From an uncultured Pirellulaceae bacterium (lineage in GTDB: Bacteria; Planctomycetota; Planctomycetia; Pirellulales; Pirellulaceae), in assembly GCA_947258905.1 (NCBI GenBank), contig CAMYKF010000675.1:1-41576 (forward strand): a stretch of DNA of 41,576 bases. Reading direction: 5' to 3'. The translations under genes were made by a program, and so were the position numbers. Each line of letters opens with the position of its first letter. Within the stretch, counting starts at the first letter, position 1. The notes below the pieces were generated by a model. That model was not told the DNA's origin and did not search any database. It worked only from the letters and a program-made list of their open reading frames with translations. Positions 17,359 to 26,060 of this stretch are shown piece by piece.

Positions 17359-18258
17359 TCAATTCAGCGGTAACGCCTGCTTGTCCGCCCGGTTATCACC
17401 GGCCGACTGATCGATGAGTGACTGGGCCGCCCGGGTCTGCCAGACATTTCGTTTGCGTGGATCGAAGGTCAGCCAGTTTTTCAGCCGGGCCATCTCGGGA
17501 TCACCGTGAAATCGCTGCAGATGAAAGGCGTCGCCGCCGACTTCGTTCCAGCCACCGTAAGCCGAACAGACGCCCGCAAAGCCGTGCTCTCTTGCCAGCC
17601 GAAAAACGGCGGCGTTCAGGTTTTCAATCTGCCCAAACGGAAAGGCAAAGTATCGAATGGGACGGTCGATTTGCTGTTCCATTTCACGTGTCGCAACCAC
17701 GACTTCGTCAAACAGTTGTTCCGGATCCGTCAACGCACCGAGATCGGGATGATTTCGGGTGTGGCCACCGATCTCGACCCCGGCATCGGCCAACGCCCGC
17801 AGCGTGTCAAGCGAGTGCGGAGCCAGAGGCCGCCCCCGTTCGACGTCATGATCAAATGGCTGGCCCGCCGTTGCGTGGCCGGTAGTAACAAAATACGTCA
17901 CCGGGATTTTTCGCTTGATCAACAGCGGCAAGGCAAAGGCCGAGTTGTCCGCATAACCGTCGTCAAACGTCAGACACAGCGTGGGAACCCGATTTTCGCC
18001 ACTGCGTATTCTGGCCTGGGCTTCAGCCAGCGAAACGATTTCAAATCTGCTTTGTAACCAGTCAATCTGTCGCCGAAACGCCGCGCAGGAAATGGTCCAG
18101 GGATTGGGATCCACATCGGCAACGCGATGGTAAAACAGGATGCCCACGGGAACCGATCCGTTACGGCGAGCCTGTTGCGAGGACAGGTATCGCCACGGCG
18201 CAGTCACGCAGCGATAAGCATCAATCATCAAGGGCTTAAGCGTATTTAGCGGGGTCAC
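17359..18258 (-). CDS. Polysaccharide deacetylase (NodB-like, CE4)
   Basis: CE4 enzymes remove N- or O-acetyl groups from glycans using a divalent metal. The 299-residue product has the first catalytic block TLCLTFDDGYADNSAFA (metal and general-base Asp pair) and the second metal block GGHTRNHPDLGAL (two His), followed by FAFPFGQIENLN and a typical C-terminal region. No convincing signal peptide or anchor is visible, although an N-terminal region (WRYLSSQQARRNGSVPVGIL) precedes the fold; it may act on a lipid-linked intermediate. The start is GTG 18258 (weak ribosome site); ATG 18228 is an alternative. It forms an operon with the glycosyltransferase 6 bp downstream, pointing to envelope or exopolysaccharide synthesis. 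Confidence 0.9.
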   Translation of the reverse strand: MTPLNTLKPLMIDAYRCVTAPWRYLSSQQARRNGSVPVGILFYHRVADVDPNPWTISCAAFRRQIDWLQSRFEIVSLAEAQARIRSGENRVPTLCLTFDDGYADNSAFALPLLIKRKIPVTYFVTTGHATAGQPFDHDVERGRPLAPHSLDTLRALADAGVEIGGHTRNHPDLGALTDPEQLFDEVVVATREMEQQIDRPIRYFAFPFGQIENLNAAVFRLAREHGFAGVCSAYGGWNEVGGDAFHLQRFHGDPEMARLKNWLTFDPRKRNVWQTRAAQSLIDQSAGDNRADKQALPLN

Positions 18259-18526
18259 GGTACGTCACAGAAAACGTGGAAACGGCGTACTCTCCATTTT
18301 AGGCAATCGCTGGCCGGGTCCCGACAGGCAAATTCCTGTTCGTGCCAGATTGAAACTGACGGCGATCACCATAACCCGTACAACCCGCCAAACCGATTCG
18401 CAAGGCGATTCGATTTCCAGACCGGCCACGTTACACACGCGAATCCCGGTCGTTCTTGCTGCACGATAGGAAAAGGACATTGCTTGTGTCCAATCGCCCG
18501 CTTACTTTCGCAGACCCAACGTCGCC

Positions 18527-19312
18527 ATGTCTGATTGCCAAAGAGAGTTGTTCGGTATCCGCATCGATGCACTGGAGATGGATCAGGCCATATTCCGCCT
18601 GTTGGAGTGGGCCAGGGAACCAGCGGATCGCTGTCGCTATGTCGTCACACCCAACGTGGACCACACGGTTCTGCTGCGCGACAACGAATTGTTGCAGAGT
18701 GCCTACGACGAAGCTGATCTGGTTCTGGCCGATGGTCATCCCATCGTGTGGGCTTCGCGTCTGCTGGGCCAACCGGTTCCCGAACGGGTTCCCGGGTCGG
18801 ATCTGGTCCCGCGTCTGTTTTCCGCTGTTGAACCGAACCGCGAATTAAGGGTATTCCTGCTGGGTGCGGCGCCCGGCGTCGCCCGGCGTGCGGCTCGCAA
18901 CATGGCCGAAACATGGCCGCAAGTCAAAACTGTTGGCGTTTACAGTCCACCTCCCGGATTCGAAAACAGCGAGGACGAATGCGAGTTGATTCTGGGAAGA
19001 ATTGCCCTGTGCCGTCCCGATGTCCTGATTGTGGGACTGGGCGCGCCCAAACAGGAATGCTGGGTGTACCGGCATCGCACACAAATTCGCGCATCGGTGG
19101 CGCTGTGCGTGGGTGCAACGATCGATTTCCTCGCCGGTGAAAAGTGCCGGGCGCCCTTATGGATGCAAAGGGCGGGTGTCGAATGGCTGCATCGGATGTG
19201 CAGCGAACCACGCCGAATGGTCAAGCGTTATGCCCGCGACGCATGGGTCTTTCCCCAGCTGGTTATGCAGCAATGGATGGACGACCACAGCCAGAATCCG
19301 TCACGCCAGTAG
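18527..19312 (+). CDS. WecB/TagA/CpsF family glycosyltransferase (GT26)
   Basis: GT26 enzymes add the second sugar, often N-acetylmannosaminuronic acid or ManNAc, to a polyprenyl-diphosphate-linked precursor on the cytoplasmic membrane face. The 261-residue product shows the family landmarks: VVTPNVDHTVLLRDN, the active-site region ADGHPIVWASRLLGQPVPER followed by VPGSDLVPRLF, FLLGAAPGVARRAA, then LIVGLGAPKQECWVYRHR and LCVGATIDFLAGEKCRAPLW. A C-terminal basic amphipathic tail (RRMVKRYARDAWVFPQLV) fits membrane association. It is transcribed away from the deacetylase across a gap of about 270 bp, so the three polysaccharide genes form a divergent cluster that may share control elements. Confidence 0.93.
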   Translation: MSDCQRELFGIRIDALEMDQAIFRLLEWAREPADRCRYVVTPNVDHTVLLRDNELLQSAYDEADLVLADGHPIVWASRLLGQPVPERVPGSDLVPRLFSAVEPNRELRVFLLGAAPGVARRAARNMAETWPQVKTVGVYSPPPGFENSEDECELILGRIALCRPDVLIVGLGAPKQECWVYRHRTQIRASVALCVGATIDFLAGEKCRAPLWMQRAGVEWLHRMCSEPRRMVKRYARDAWVFPQLVMQQWMDDHSQNPSRQ

Positions 19313-19318
19313 CATTCG

Positions 19319-20518
19319 CTATTTCTTGATCGTTTCCGGCAACGTCTCGCCGTCGGCTATGAAACGCATGGAAATCGAATTAACGCAGTGTCGCGTATTC
19401 TTTTCGGTGTACGCCTCGCCGAGGAAAACGTGACCGAGGTGCCCGCCGCAGTTCTCACAAAGAATTTCCGTGCGCATGCCGTCGGCATCCGGTTCGCGTC
19501 GCACGGCTCCTTCGATTTCATCATCAAAGCTGGGCCAGCCGCAATCACTTTCAAATTTCGCTTCCGACAAATAAAGCGGTGCGTTGCATTGGCGGCAAAT
19601 ATAGGTCCCGCGCTGTTTGTTATCCGTGTATTCGCCCGTGAACGCGCGTTCGGTGCCCTTGCGCAGAATCACACGCTGCTCCTCGGGAGTTAGCGGGTTG
19701 TACTGGACGCCGGACAGGTCGTTGCCGGACGATTCGGGAGTTGTCATGGTTTCATTTCCTTTTGCAAACAGTTGGGCGATTGCCTGGTTGCTTTCCGATT
19801 GCAGTCCCTCCATCTCGATGCCCAGCTCTCCCGCCACGCGTTTCATTTCGGCAGTTAGCGCATCAATGGCGGCTTGATCCAGCTGCTCGGGCGGCGAAAA
19901 CTCCTTGCCGTCAACGAACGTCAGCAGTCGCGGCGAAATCTGCTGGTTCTGCATCTTGATGAACGCTTCAAAATACTCGTCGTTATTCAGCAGTGTTTCA
20001 ATGCCACGCGCCGGTTTGAGAAACAGCGTGACTACGTCAGCGGCCTTGTCTCGATATTCGTCAGGCGAGCCGGTGGCGGAAGTCGGCCAGCCTGGTGCAT
20101 AGTCCTCGCCGATCGTTAGTTGCAGTTTGGCCACGCGATCCAATACGACAGAGAATCGTTGCGGGTCCCGCATCATGGACGGATTGATGACTGCGCCAAT
20201 CTGATTGGATCTTGCGCCAACGCCCTGCCGCACCGCTGCCGCCTGGTCGGCAACCGGTGGAAACATCTGAAAGTCGAGCATGACGCGCAGCTGGCCGGCA
20301 TAAAAACACACGCCGGCTTCCTCAAGATTGCCCGCCTGAAATTGCTGGCCGCAATGTTCAAACAAGCGGGTCGCGTTGGCCGTTTCGATCACAAACGTTG
20401 CGTCATCTTCTGCCGTTTGCGAATTCGAGGCAGCTTCCTGAAAGGCCCCCGCAGGCAGCGTGACACTCCACGTCAGGACAGCGATCAGGGCAGGAAATCC
20501 TCGGCGAGCAGCATTCAT
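19319..20518 (-). CDS. msrB: Exported methionine-R-sulfoxide reductase MsrB with a long N-terminal extension
   Basis: MsrB reduces methionine-R-sulfoxide in proteins, repairing oxidative damage. The 399-residue product opens with a signal peptide (FPALIAVLTWSVTLPAGAF), so this copy should act outside the cytoplasm. Residues about 30-257 are a helical domain of unknown function (NATRLFEHCGQQFQAG, GVGARSNQIGAVINPSMM). The C-terminal MsrB domain (about 277-392) has both zinc Cys pairs (CRQC, CENC) and catalytic Cys378 in TRHCVNS. An internal Met258 (minus-strand ATG 19747) follows a good Shine-Dalgarno (AAGGA at 19757-19761) and would make a cytoplasmic MsrB of 142 residues. It converges on the GT26 gene with only 6 bp between stops. 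Usual stand-alone MsrB is about 140 residues. Confidence 0.9.
   Translation of the reverse strand: MNAARRGFPALIAVLTWSVTLPAGAFQEAASNSQTAEDDATFVIETANATRLFEHCGQQFQAGNLEEAGVCFYAGQLRVMLDFQMFPPVADQAAAVRQGVGARSNQIGAVINPSMMRDPQRFSVVLDRVAKLQLTIGEDYAPGWPTSATGSPDEYRDKAADVVTLFLKPARGIETLLNNDEYFEAFIKMQNQQISPRLLTFVDGKEFSPPEQLDQAAIDALTAEMKRVAGELGIEMEGLQSESNQAIAQLFAKGNETMTTPESSGNDLSGVQYNPLTPEEQRVILRKGTERAFTGEYTDNKQRGTYICRQCNAPLYLSEAKFESDCGWPSFDDEIEGAVRREPDADGMRTEILCENCGGHLGHVFLGEAYTEKNTRHCVNSISMRFIADGETLPETIKK
19757..19761 (-). promoter_or_regulatory. Possible internal ribosome binding site within msrB
   Basis: AAGGA on the minus strand, within AAAAGGAAA, lies 9 nt before the in-frame ATG 19747 (MTTPESSG). 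It is placed exactly at the junction of the N-terminal extension and the MsrB domain. This may be a relic of two separate genes or a live second start. Confidence 0.5.
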
Positions 20519-20673
20519 GATTCGGGACCTGTGTGCGGGGTATTGGAATCAGGGCCGGACGCGGAGGCGACCCTTACTGGCCTCGAACTACTATTTCGCC
20601 GGAATCCGTTTCGATCAACCGCAGATTCGCGATGCTGCGGATGACGGGTCCATAGCACGCGAACCCGAAAAAA

Positions 20674-20757
20674 TGCCGGAGACAGGAGTTGAACCTGCAC
20701 GCCCTTGCGGGCACATGAACCTGAATCATGCGCGTCTGCCAATTCCGCCACTCCGGC
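20674..20757 (-). tRNA. tRNA-Leu (anticodon CAG)
   Basis: The minus strand gives a full type II tRNA of 84 nt. It has acceptor GCCGGAG/CTCCGGC with discriminator A, the D arm GCGGAATTGGCAGACGC, anticodon stem CATGA/TCATG around TTCAGGT (anticodon CAG, reading CUG), a long variable arm with the pairing GCCC/GGGC, and T arm GCAGG-TTCAACT-CCTGT. CCA is not encoded; TTTTTT follows the discriminator base directly and probably ends transcription. It is encoded between msrB and the rhodanese gene, on the same strand. Confidence 0.96.
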
Positions 20758-20788
20758 TCGGTGAGTTGCCTGGCTGACAGCCAAAAAG

Positions 20789-20811
20789 CCAGCCACTTTT
20801 TATATGGCTGG
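20789..20811. repeat. 7-bp-stem hairpin upstream of tRNA-Leu
   Basis: CCAGCCA (20789-20795) and TGGCTGG (20805-20811) flank a 9-nt AT-rich loop. On the minus strand the loop reads TATAAAAAG, so it could equally be part of the tRNA promoter region or the tail of the rhodanese transcript. Confidence 0.45.
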
Positions 20812-20849
20812 GGAATCCGTTCGGCAAGTGGACTTTTTGGCCGCCCCAT

Positions 20850-21185
20850 CTAGTAACGAGGGACGGCCGGATCGATCTCGCATGCCCACGCCTCGATTCC
20901 GCCTGCCATGCTCTGAACCTGCGCGAATCCCTGTTTTCGCAGCCAGCGGGCAGCCCGCAAACTGCGAATGCCGTGATGACAATAAACCACGATCCGCTGA
21001 CCGGTATCGCCCAGTGAACCAGCCTGCTCGGGAATCTGTCCCAGTGGCATCAGTCGCGAGCCATCTAGATGACACCATCGGTGCTCGGCTGGTTCCCGGC
21101 AATCCAGCAAAACAAAATCGACCCGGGAATCCATCAGTTGCCGAACCTGCTGTACGCTGATCTCGATCGGCAACGACTCGTTCAT
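20850..21185 (-). CDS. Single-domain rhodanese-like sulfurtransferase
   Basis: Rhodanese domains carry sulfur as a persulfide on an active-site cysteine. The product is 111 residues from ATG 21185 (MNESLPIEISVQQVRQLMD), close to the size of GlpE-type single-domain enzymes. It shows FVLLDCREPAEH, the catalytic loop VVYCHHGIRS (Cys in the canonical position) and the C-terminal LRKQGFAQVQSMAGGIEAW typical of the fold. The frame stays open to a GTG at 21266 with an ATG at 21233, which would add a weak hydrophobic stretch; I prefer 21185 because the fold starts right after it and a GAGG lies upstream. It is divergent from the nucleotidyltransferase gene. Sulfur donor and acceptor are unknown. Confidence 0.88.
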   Translation of the reverse strand: MNESLPIEISVQQVRQLMDSRVDFVLLDCREPAEHRWCHLDGSRLMPLGQIPEQAGSLGDTGQRIVVYCHHGIRSLRAARWLRKQGFAQVQSMAGGIEAWACEIDPAVPRY

Positions 21186-21365
21186 CAGCGGCAGGGCCTC
21201 GACTGCTGGTATGGAAAACCACAAACTGATCATCGCAGCCTGCGACAACGCGGATGCATGCCGCACACCATGTGCAACATCCCGTGTAATTTAGAGTCTG
21301 GCGAGCAGATCGCCAGTCTGTCGATCTGTGTTTCTGTCATTTCCGTCACTGAGGCATTCGCGTCC

Positions 21366-22610
21366 ATGAAACAAAGTCCGCGCGAATTTGCGATGGAGGT
21401 CGCCCTCCGGTTGCAGGAATCCGGTTACCAGGCCCTGTGGGCCGGCGGTTGCGTGCGCGATCAGTTGCTGGGCACCGAGCCCAGGGACTACGACGTGGCC
21501 ACCAACGCCACACCTGAGCAAATTCGCGGAATCTTTGGCAAGAAACGGACGCTCGCGATCGGTGCCGCGTTCGGCGTGATTACCGTATTGGGCCCCAGAT
21601 CCGCCGGCAACATCGAAGTTGCCACGTTCCGGCAGGACGCCGCTTACAGTGATGGCCGCCATCCCGACGCGGTCCGTTTCAGCACGGCCGAAATGGATGC
21701 GCAGCGTCGCGATTTCACCATCAACGGTTTGTTCTACGATCCGCTGGCCGAACGCGTCATCGATTACGTCGGCGGACAGCAGGATTTGCAACAACGCATC
21801 GTGCGGGCGATAGGCCGCGCCGAGGAACGGATCGCTGAAGACAAATTGCGTATGCTACGCGCCGTCCGATTCGCTGCCGCACTCGATTTCGAGCTGGAAC
21901 AACACACGCTGCAGACTATTCGCGATCACGCACAGGAAATCCACGTGGTCAGCGCCGAAAGGATTGCCGGCGAACTGCAGGGGATGCTGCTGCATCCCTC
22001 GCGCCGTCGTGCCGTCGAGTTGTTACAGGACAGCGGATTGCTTGAGCAAGTGCTGCCCGCCACCCGCGACTGGGTTACCGATGACGAGCAACTGCAAACG
22101 ATCCTCTCGCGATTGCAGAGGCTCCGGCAGCCCACGCTGGCCGTGGCCCTGACGACGCTGCTGGAACCGTCCCTCGACGATGAGTCGTCACTGGTCGACA
22201 TCTGCCGCGAATTGCGTCTGCCCAACGAAGTGGCATCGACCGGCGTCTGGATGTTGCAGGCAGCGCCGGTCATAGAGGACGCCCGCCAGTTGCCCTGGTC
22301 CCGCGTTCAACCGGTGCTGGTTGATCCGCGAATCGATCAGGCTTTGCAATTCGTCGCCGCACGCGAGCCCGGTTCCAGCGAAGTCTCAGACGGACTGGCG
22401 TTTTGCCGTGCACAATTGCAGCGGGACGCCTCGGAACTGGATCCGCCCATGATCCTGACCGGGGACGAGTTGCGTGACCACGGGTTTTGCCCGGGGCCGG
22501 GATTTGCAACCGCCTTGCGGGAGATGCGTCGTGCCCAGCTGGACGGCGAAATTTCCAGCGTGGAAGAGGCTCTGCAGATTGCCAGGCAGGTACTGGACAA
22601 TACGGATTGA
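21366..22610 (+). CDS. CCA tRNA nucleotidyltransferase / poly(A) polymerase family protein
   Basis: Class II nucleotidyltransferases of this type add or repair the CCA end of tRNA, or add poly(A) to RNA. The 414-residue product starts at ATG 21366; the open frame extends far upstream through sequence with no protein character. Near the N-terminus are the family blocks GGCVRDQLLG, then PRDYDVATNATPEQI with the catalytic Asp pair, and RRDFTINGLFYDP. The head domain is followed by the RNA-binding segment DKLRMLRAVRFAAALDFEL and SAERIAGELQGMLL. CCA-adding function is the likely one because the tRNA-Leu gene of this window lacks an encoded CCA, but sequence alone does not separate it from poly(A) polymerase. 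Confidence 0.92.
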   Translation: MKQSPREFAMEVALRLQESGYQALWAGGCVRDQLLGTEPRDYDVATNATPEQIRGIFGKKRTLAIGAAFGVITVLGPRSAGNIEVATFRQDAAYSDGRHPDAVRFSTAEMDAQRRDFTINGLFYDPLAERVIDYVGGQQDLQQRIVRAIGRAEERIAEDKLRMLRAVRFAAALDFELEQHTLQTIRDHAQEIHVVSAERIAGELQGMLLHPSRRRAVELLQDSGLLEQVLPATRDWVTDDEQLQTILSRLQRLRQPTLAVALTTLLEPSLDDESSLVDICRELRLPNEVASTGVWMLQAAPVIEDARQLPWSRVQPVLVDPRIDQALQFVAAREPGSSEVSDGLAFCRAQLQRDASELDPPMILTGDELRDHGFCPGPGFATALREMRRAQLDGEISSVEEALQIARQVLDNTD

Positions 22611-22744
22611 CGCCGTGTGCCTGGAGTTGATTTCCAGTCCGGCCGCCCTGCCTCCACTCGCATCCGCGGCCTGAATCGCCCACAATGATTCGGGCTTGTT
22701 CATCTGCCCGCTGCTTGTGGCCTTCTGGTTTTGGGAGCTGTTTC

Positions 22745-24046
22745 GTGTCCAACTTGTGCGTAATTGGTCTGCAATGGGGCGACGAGGCTAAAGGGAAACT
22801 CGTCGATCTGTTGACGGAGCGGTTTCAAATCGTGGTGCGATATCAGGGAGGCGCCAATGCCGGCCATACGGTGGTGGCGGGCAGCGAGACCTACAAGTTG
22901 CACCTGATTCCCAGCGGGATCTTGAATCCCCAAGCCACCAATGTTGTAGCGCCCGGCGTCGTTGTGCACCCCGCAACGTTACTGCGGGAAATCCATGGAC
23001 TGGAGGAACGTGGTGTGGATGTGGCCGGACATCTTCGTTTGAGCGAACGCGCACACGTGGTGCTTCCCTGGCACGTCGAGGAAGACCGTATCGCCAACGA
23101 GACCGAACCTGGCGAAGAATCGATCGGCACGACGTTACGCGGCATCGGTCCGTGTTACCGTGACAAGGTCGGCCGGCGGTATGCCCTGCGGCTGGGTGAT
23201 CTGCTGCGTGACGATTTTGAGGAACGCGTACACCAGATTTGCAAATTTAAAAAACGCTACCTGTCCGAATTCAGCGAATATCCTGTGGAACTGGATGCCG
23301 ACCAGATCATTCGGGATTATGGAACGATGGGCCAGGAATTGTCGGCGATGATCGGTGATACCAACACGTTTTTGCTGGATGCGGCCGAGAGTGGCCAATC
23401 CATCCTGTTCGAAGGCGCCCAGGGAGCGTTGCTGGACGTCGATCACGGAACGTTTCCGTACGTCACCAGCAGCAACAGTTCCGGGGTCGGAGTGTGCAGT
23501 GGCTCGGGCTTGCCACCGCGGTTTATTCATCAGGTCATAGGCGTGGCCAAATGTTACAGCACACGAGTCGGCGGCGGACCTTTTCCCACCGAACAGGACA
23601 ACGAAACCGGCGAACACATTCGCCAGCTGGGCAAGGAATTTGGCACGACCACCGGCCGGCCGCGCCGCTGTGGCTGGTTTGATGCCGTCGCCGTGCGCTA
23701 CACGGCCCGGCTGAGCGGCGTCGACCGGCTGTCCATGATGATGCTGGATGTGTTAAGCGAACTCGACGAAATCAGGATTTGTGTGGCCTACGAAATCGAT
23801 GGCCGGCAGATTGACGATTTTCCCAGCCATGTCGAGGACTTGCGCAAGGTCCGGCCGGTATACGAAACGCTGCCCGGCTGGCAAACCGACATAACCGGCG
23901 TCCGCAGTCTGGAGGACTTGCCCGCCAATGCCGTGGCTTATGTCCAGCGGATCAGCCAGCTGGTGGGCCGGCCAGTGGAAGTCATCTCGGTGGGACCGGA
24001 TCGCACTCAGACGATTTTTTGCAACGAAATGCTTTCCGTGGTCTGA
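22745..24046 (+). CDS. purA: Adenylosuccinate synthetase
   Basis: PurA makes adenylosuccinate from IMP, aspartate and GTP, the first committed step to AMP. The 433-residue product starts at GTG 22745, with GGGAG at 22733-22737 at good spacing; the frame is open upstream to 22685, but that extension is unlike the family. The GTP-binding loop reads GLQWGDEAKGKLVD, differing from the usual GDEGKGK by one Gly-to-Ala change. Other blocks are intact: GGANAGHTVV, GTTLRGIGPCYRDK, FEGAQGALLDVDHGTFPYVTS (abridged start and end), GVAKCYSTRVGGGPFPTE and GRPRRCGWFDAVAVRY. It precedes uppS by about 85 bp, including a 16-bp tandem repeat. Confidence 0.96.
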   Translation: MSNLCVIGLQWGDEAKGKLVDLLTERFQIVVRYQGGANAGHTVVAGSETYKLHLIPSGILNPQATNVVAPGVVVHPATLLREIHGLEERGVDVAGHLRLSERAHVVLPWHVEEDRIANETEPGEESIGTTLRGIGPCYRDKVGRRYALRLGDLLRDDFEERVHQICKFKKRYLSEFSEYPVELDADQIIRDYGTMGQELSAMIGDTNTFLLDAAESGQSILFEGAQGALLDVDHGTFPYVTSSNSSGVGVCSGSGLPPRFIHQVIGVAKCYSTRVGGGPFPTEQDNETGEHIRQLGKEFGTTTGRPRRCGWFDAVAVRYTARLSGVDRLSMMMLDVLSELDEIRICVAYEIDGRQIDDFPSHVEDLRKVRPVYETLPGWQTDITGVRSLEDLPANAVAYVQRISQLVGRPVEVISVGPDRTQTIFCNEMLSVV

Positions 24047-24054
24047 CGACTGTT

Positions 24055-24086
24055 GTTTTGCTAGACTGGAGTTTTGCTAGACTGGA
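24055..24086. repeat. Perfect 16-bp tandem repeat between purA and uppS
   Basis: gttttgctagactgga at 24055-24070 is repeated exactly at 24071-24086. It lies between the purA stop and the uppS start. No hairpin or T tract is present, so it is not an obvious terminator. Confidence 0.85.
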
Positions 24087-24131
24087 GCAGTCGTTTTGCA
24101 TTTCCCGGCATCCCGGCCATTCAGGAATTTC

Positions 24132-24917
24132 GTGTCGAGTCCGTCAGCCACAGACACCGCCGAGTCCGCATTGGATTTGCGGGCCGATCAGTTGCCGGCC
24201 CATATTGCCATGATCATGGACGGCAATGGGCGTTGGGCGCAGCGCAATAATCTGCCCCGTATTGAAGGCCACCGGCGTGGCACCCGCACCGTGGGCGACA
24301 TTGTCGAAGAGTGCCAGCGTCTGGGCATCCGTCAGGTTACTCTGTACTGTCTGTCCAGCGAAAACTGGAAGCGACCGCAACAGGAACTCGAATTTCTGAT
24401 GCACCTGCTTGAGCAGTTCATGATCGAGTCCCGCGCGAAGCTGATCGAGAAGAAGATTCGCTTGCAGGTGATCGGACGACGCAACAAACTCCCCCCGGAC
24501 GTGCAGGCCGAAATGGACAAGACGCTGGAAATGACGCGCCACTTTTCCGATTTCTGTCTCTGTCTGGCGATCAACTACGGTGCCCGCCAGGAAATGGTGG
24601 ATGCCGTGCGGCGGATCGCCAACGGCGTTCGCGACGGGACGCTGGATCCGGCCGACATCAATGAGGACACCGTTTCCTCTAATTTGTATACCGCTGGCAT
24701 GCCCGATCCCGATTTGTTGATCCGCACCGCCGGAGAAATGCGTGTCAGCAATTACCTGTTGTGGCAAATCAGTTATGCCGAATTGTGGGTCACCGATCGA
24801 TGCTGGCCTGAATTTCGCGTCGAGGATTTGCATCAGGCACTTCGCGATTTTGCCAGCCGCGAACGCCGTTATGGAGGACTGGTGGACGAGGAAGGAACCG
24901 GAGCTCATTCGTGCTGA
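24132..24917 (+). CDS. uppS: Isoprenyl transferase, undecaprenyl diphosphate synthase type
   Basis: UppS extends farnesyl diphosphate with isopentenyl diphosphate to form the C55 carrier lipid used for peptidoglycan and polysaccharide. The 261-residue product starts at GTG 24132, with AGGAA just upstream. The signature blocks are clear: HIAMIMDGNGRWAQRNNLPR with the catalytic Asp, GHRRGTRTV, TLYCLSSENWKRP, then LCLAINYGARQEMVDAVRRI and the C-terminal PDPDLLIRTAGEMRVSNYLL with WQISYAELWVTD. Its end overlaps the cdsA start by 7 nt, so the two are co-translated as in many bacteria. It would supply carriers to the glycan genes elsewhere in the window. Confidence 0.96.
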   Translation: MSSPSATDTAESALDLRADQLPAHIAMIMDGNGRWAQRNNLPRIEGHRRGTRTVGDIVEECQRLGIRQVTLYCLSSENWKRPQQELEFLMHLLEQFMIESRAKLIEKKIRLQVIGRRNKLPPDVQAEMDKTLEMTRHFSDFCLCLAINYGARQEMVDAVRRIANGVRDGTLDPADINEDTVSSNLYTAGMPDPDLLIRTAGEMRVSNYLLWQISYAELWVTDRCWPEFRVEDLHQALRDFASRERRYGGLVDEEGTGAHSC

Positions 24918-25828
24918 AAAAGCGATTGATTTCGGCAGCGATCGTTCTGCTTGTGATCGCCGTGCTGGTCTGGCTGGACATGTTACTGGGTTCGCCCGAG
25001 TCACTGGGACGACCGGGCGTCGTTTTGTTCGGGTGTTGTCTGGTGCTCGGCCTGATGGCTGCCAGCGAAGTCCTGTACTTCAACCCTGAAATCGCGCAAC
25101 AGTTCAAACACTGGCCCGCCATGGTTGGCACGGCGCTGGTGATTGTGCTGGCCTTTGTGCCCGTCTGGTGGCAGCAGTACCCGGCGGACTGTGCCATCGG
25201 CCGTCTGGGCTGGATTCTCTACGGATTGGTGGCAGCCGTGGGCCTGGCCCTGATCAACCAGATCCTGACGTGGAAACCGGGTAATCCCGTATTCGACAAC
25301 GTGGCCCGCACGATTCTGGTTCCGGCCTACGTAGGCGTATTGTTGGGTTTTTGGTCGCCGCTGCGGGCCTTTCACGACAACTATTGGGGCATCGTGGCCC
25401 TGTTATCATTGTTCTTCACGGTCAAGTTGTCGGATGTAATGGCGTTTACCGTTGGCAAAATGTTTGGCAAACACAAACTGGCGCCGAACCTCAGTCCGGG
25501 TAAAACGGTCGAAGGTGCTGCGGGCGGCTTGCTGGGCGGTTGCCTCGGAGCATTGATCGTGTTCTACCTATTTGCACCCTGGTTGACCGGCTCCGTCACC
25601 GCCGCACCGTGGTGGGCTGTGCTGGTTTTCGGAGCGGTTCTGACCGTGGTCGGGGTGATCGGTGATCTGTCGGTGTCCCTGTTCAAACGCGAGGGGGGCG
25701 TCAAGGATTCCAGCCGCTGGCTGCCGGGACTGGGCGGCATTATGGACATGGTTGATTCGATCCTGCCCGCGGCTCCGGTCGCCTACGCCTTTTGGAGTAC
25801 CGGGTGGTTCGGTCCGCTGGCCGCCTGA
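24911..25828 (+). CDS. cdsA: Phosphatidate cytidylyltransferase
   Basis: CdsA forms CDP-diacylglycerol, the precursor of membrane phospholipids, from phosphatidate and CTP. The 305-residue product has about eight hydrophobic helices, from the N-terminal LISAAIVLLVIAVLVWLDML onward. The signature is largely canonical: LSDVMAFTVGKMFGKHKLAP, SPGKTVEGAAGG, and then GDLSVSLFKREGGVKDSSRW with LPGLGGIMDMVDSILPA, keeping Lys-Arg, Lys-Asp and the final Asp residues. The usual PGHGG reads PGLGG. GTG 24911 overlaps the end of uppS by 7 nt, so translation is coupled. Compared with the homologue at 14312-15382, this copy is the more likely housekeeping enzyme. Confidence 0.94.
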   Translation: MLKKRLISAAIVLLVIAVLVWLDMLLGSPESLGRPGVVLFGCCLVLGLMAASEVLYFNPEIAQQFKHWPAMVGTALVIVLAFVPVWWQQYPADCAIGRLGWILYGLVAAVGLALINQILTWKPGNPVFDNVARTILVPAYVGVLLGFWSPLRAFHDNYWGIVALLSLFFTVKLSDVMAFTVGKMFGKHKLAPNLSPGKTVEGAAGGLLGGCLGALIVFYLFAPWLTGSVTAAPWWAVLVFGAVLTVVGVIGDLSVSLFKREGGVKDSSRWLPGLGGIMDMVDSILPAAPVAYAFWSTGWFGPLAA

Positions 25829-26060
25829 TTATTCCGGCTAATCCTTGTCGGGCGTTTGATCACTACGATCGGTCCGTTGCCGGATGCCCGGCGGTTTCGT
25901 CCTGCAAATAGCCACCAAAACCACTTTTTTAACTTGTTTGCTGGCAGCAGTTTCCATTGCGGCACAGCCCCAGGCCCGGCGACGGCGGCTCGGAATCAGC
26001 TATATTTGAAGCAGGAGATTTTTGTCTCAGGTGCGGTGTACTGACGCCACCGCAGCATTA

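Noticed and set aside
20574..20849. Minus-strand frame of about 90 codons spanning the tRNA-Leu gene
   Set aside because: It overlaps a complete tRNA on the same strand; its apparent protein is the translated tRNA.
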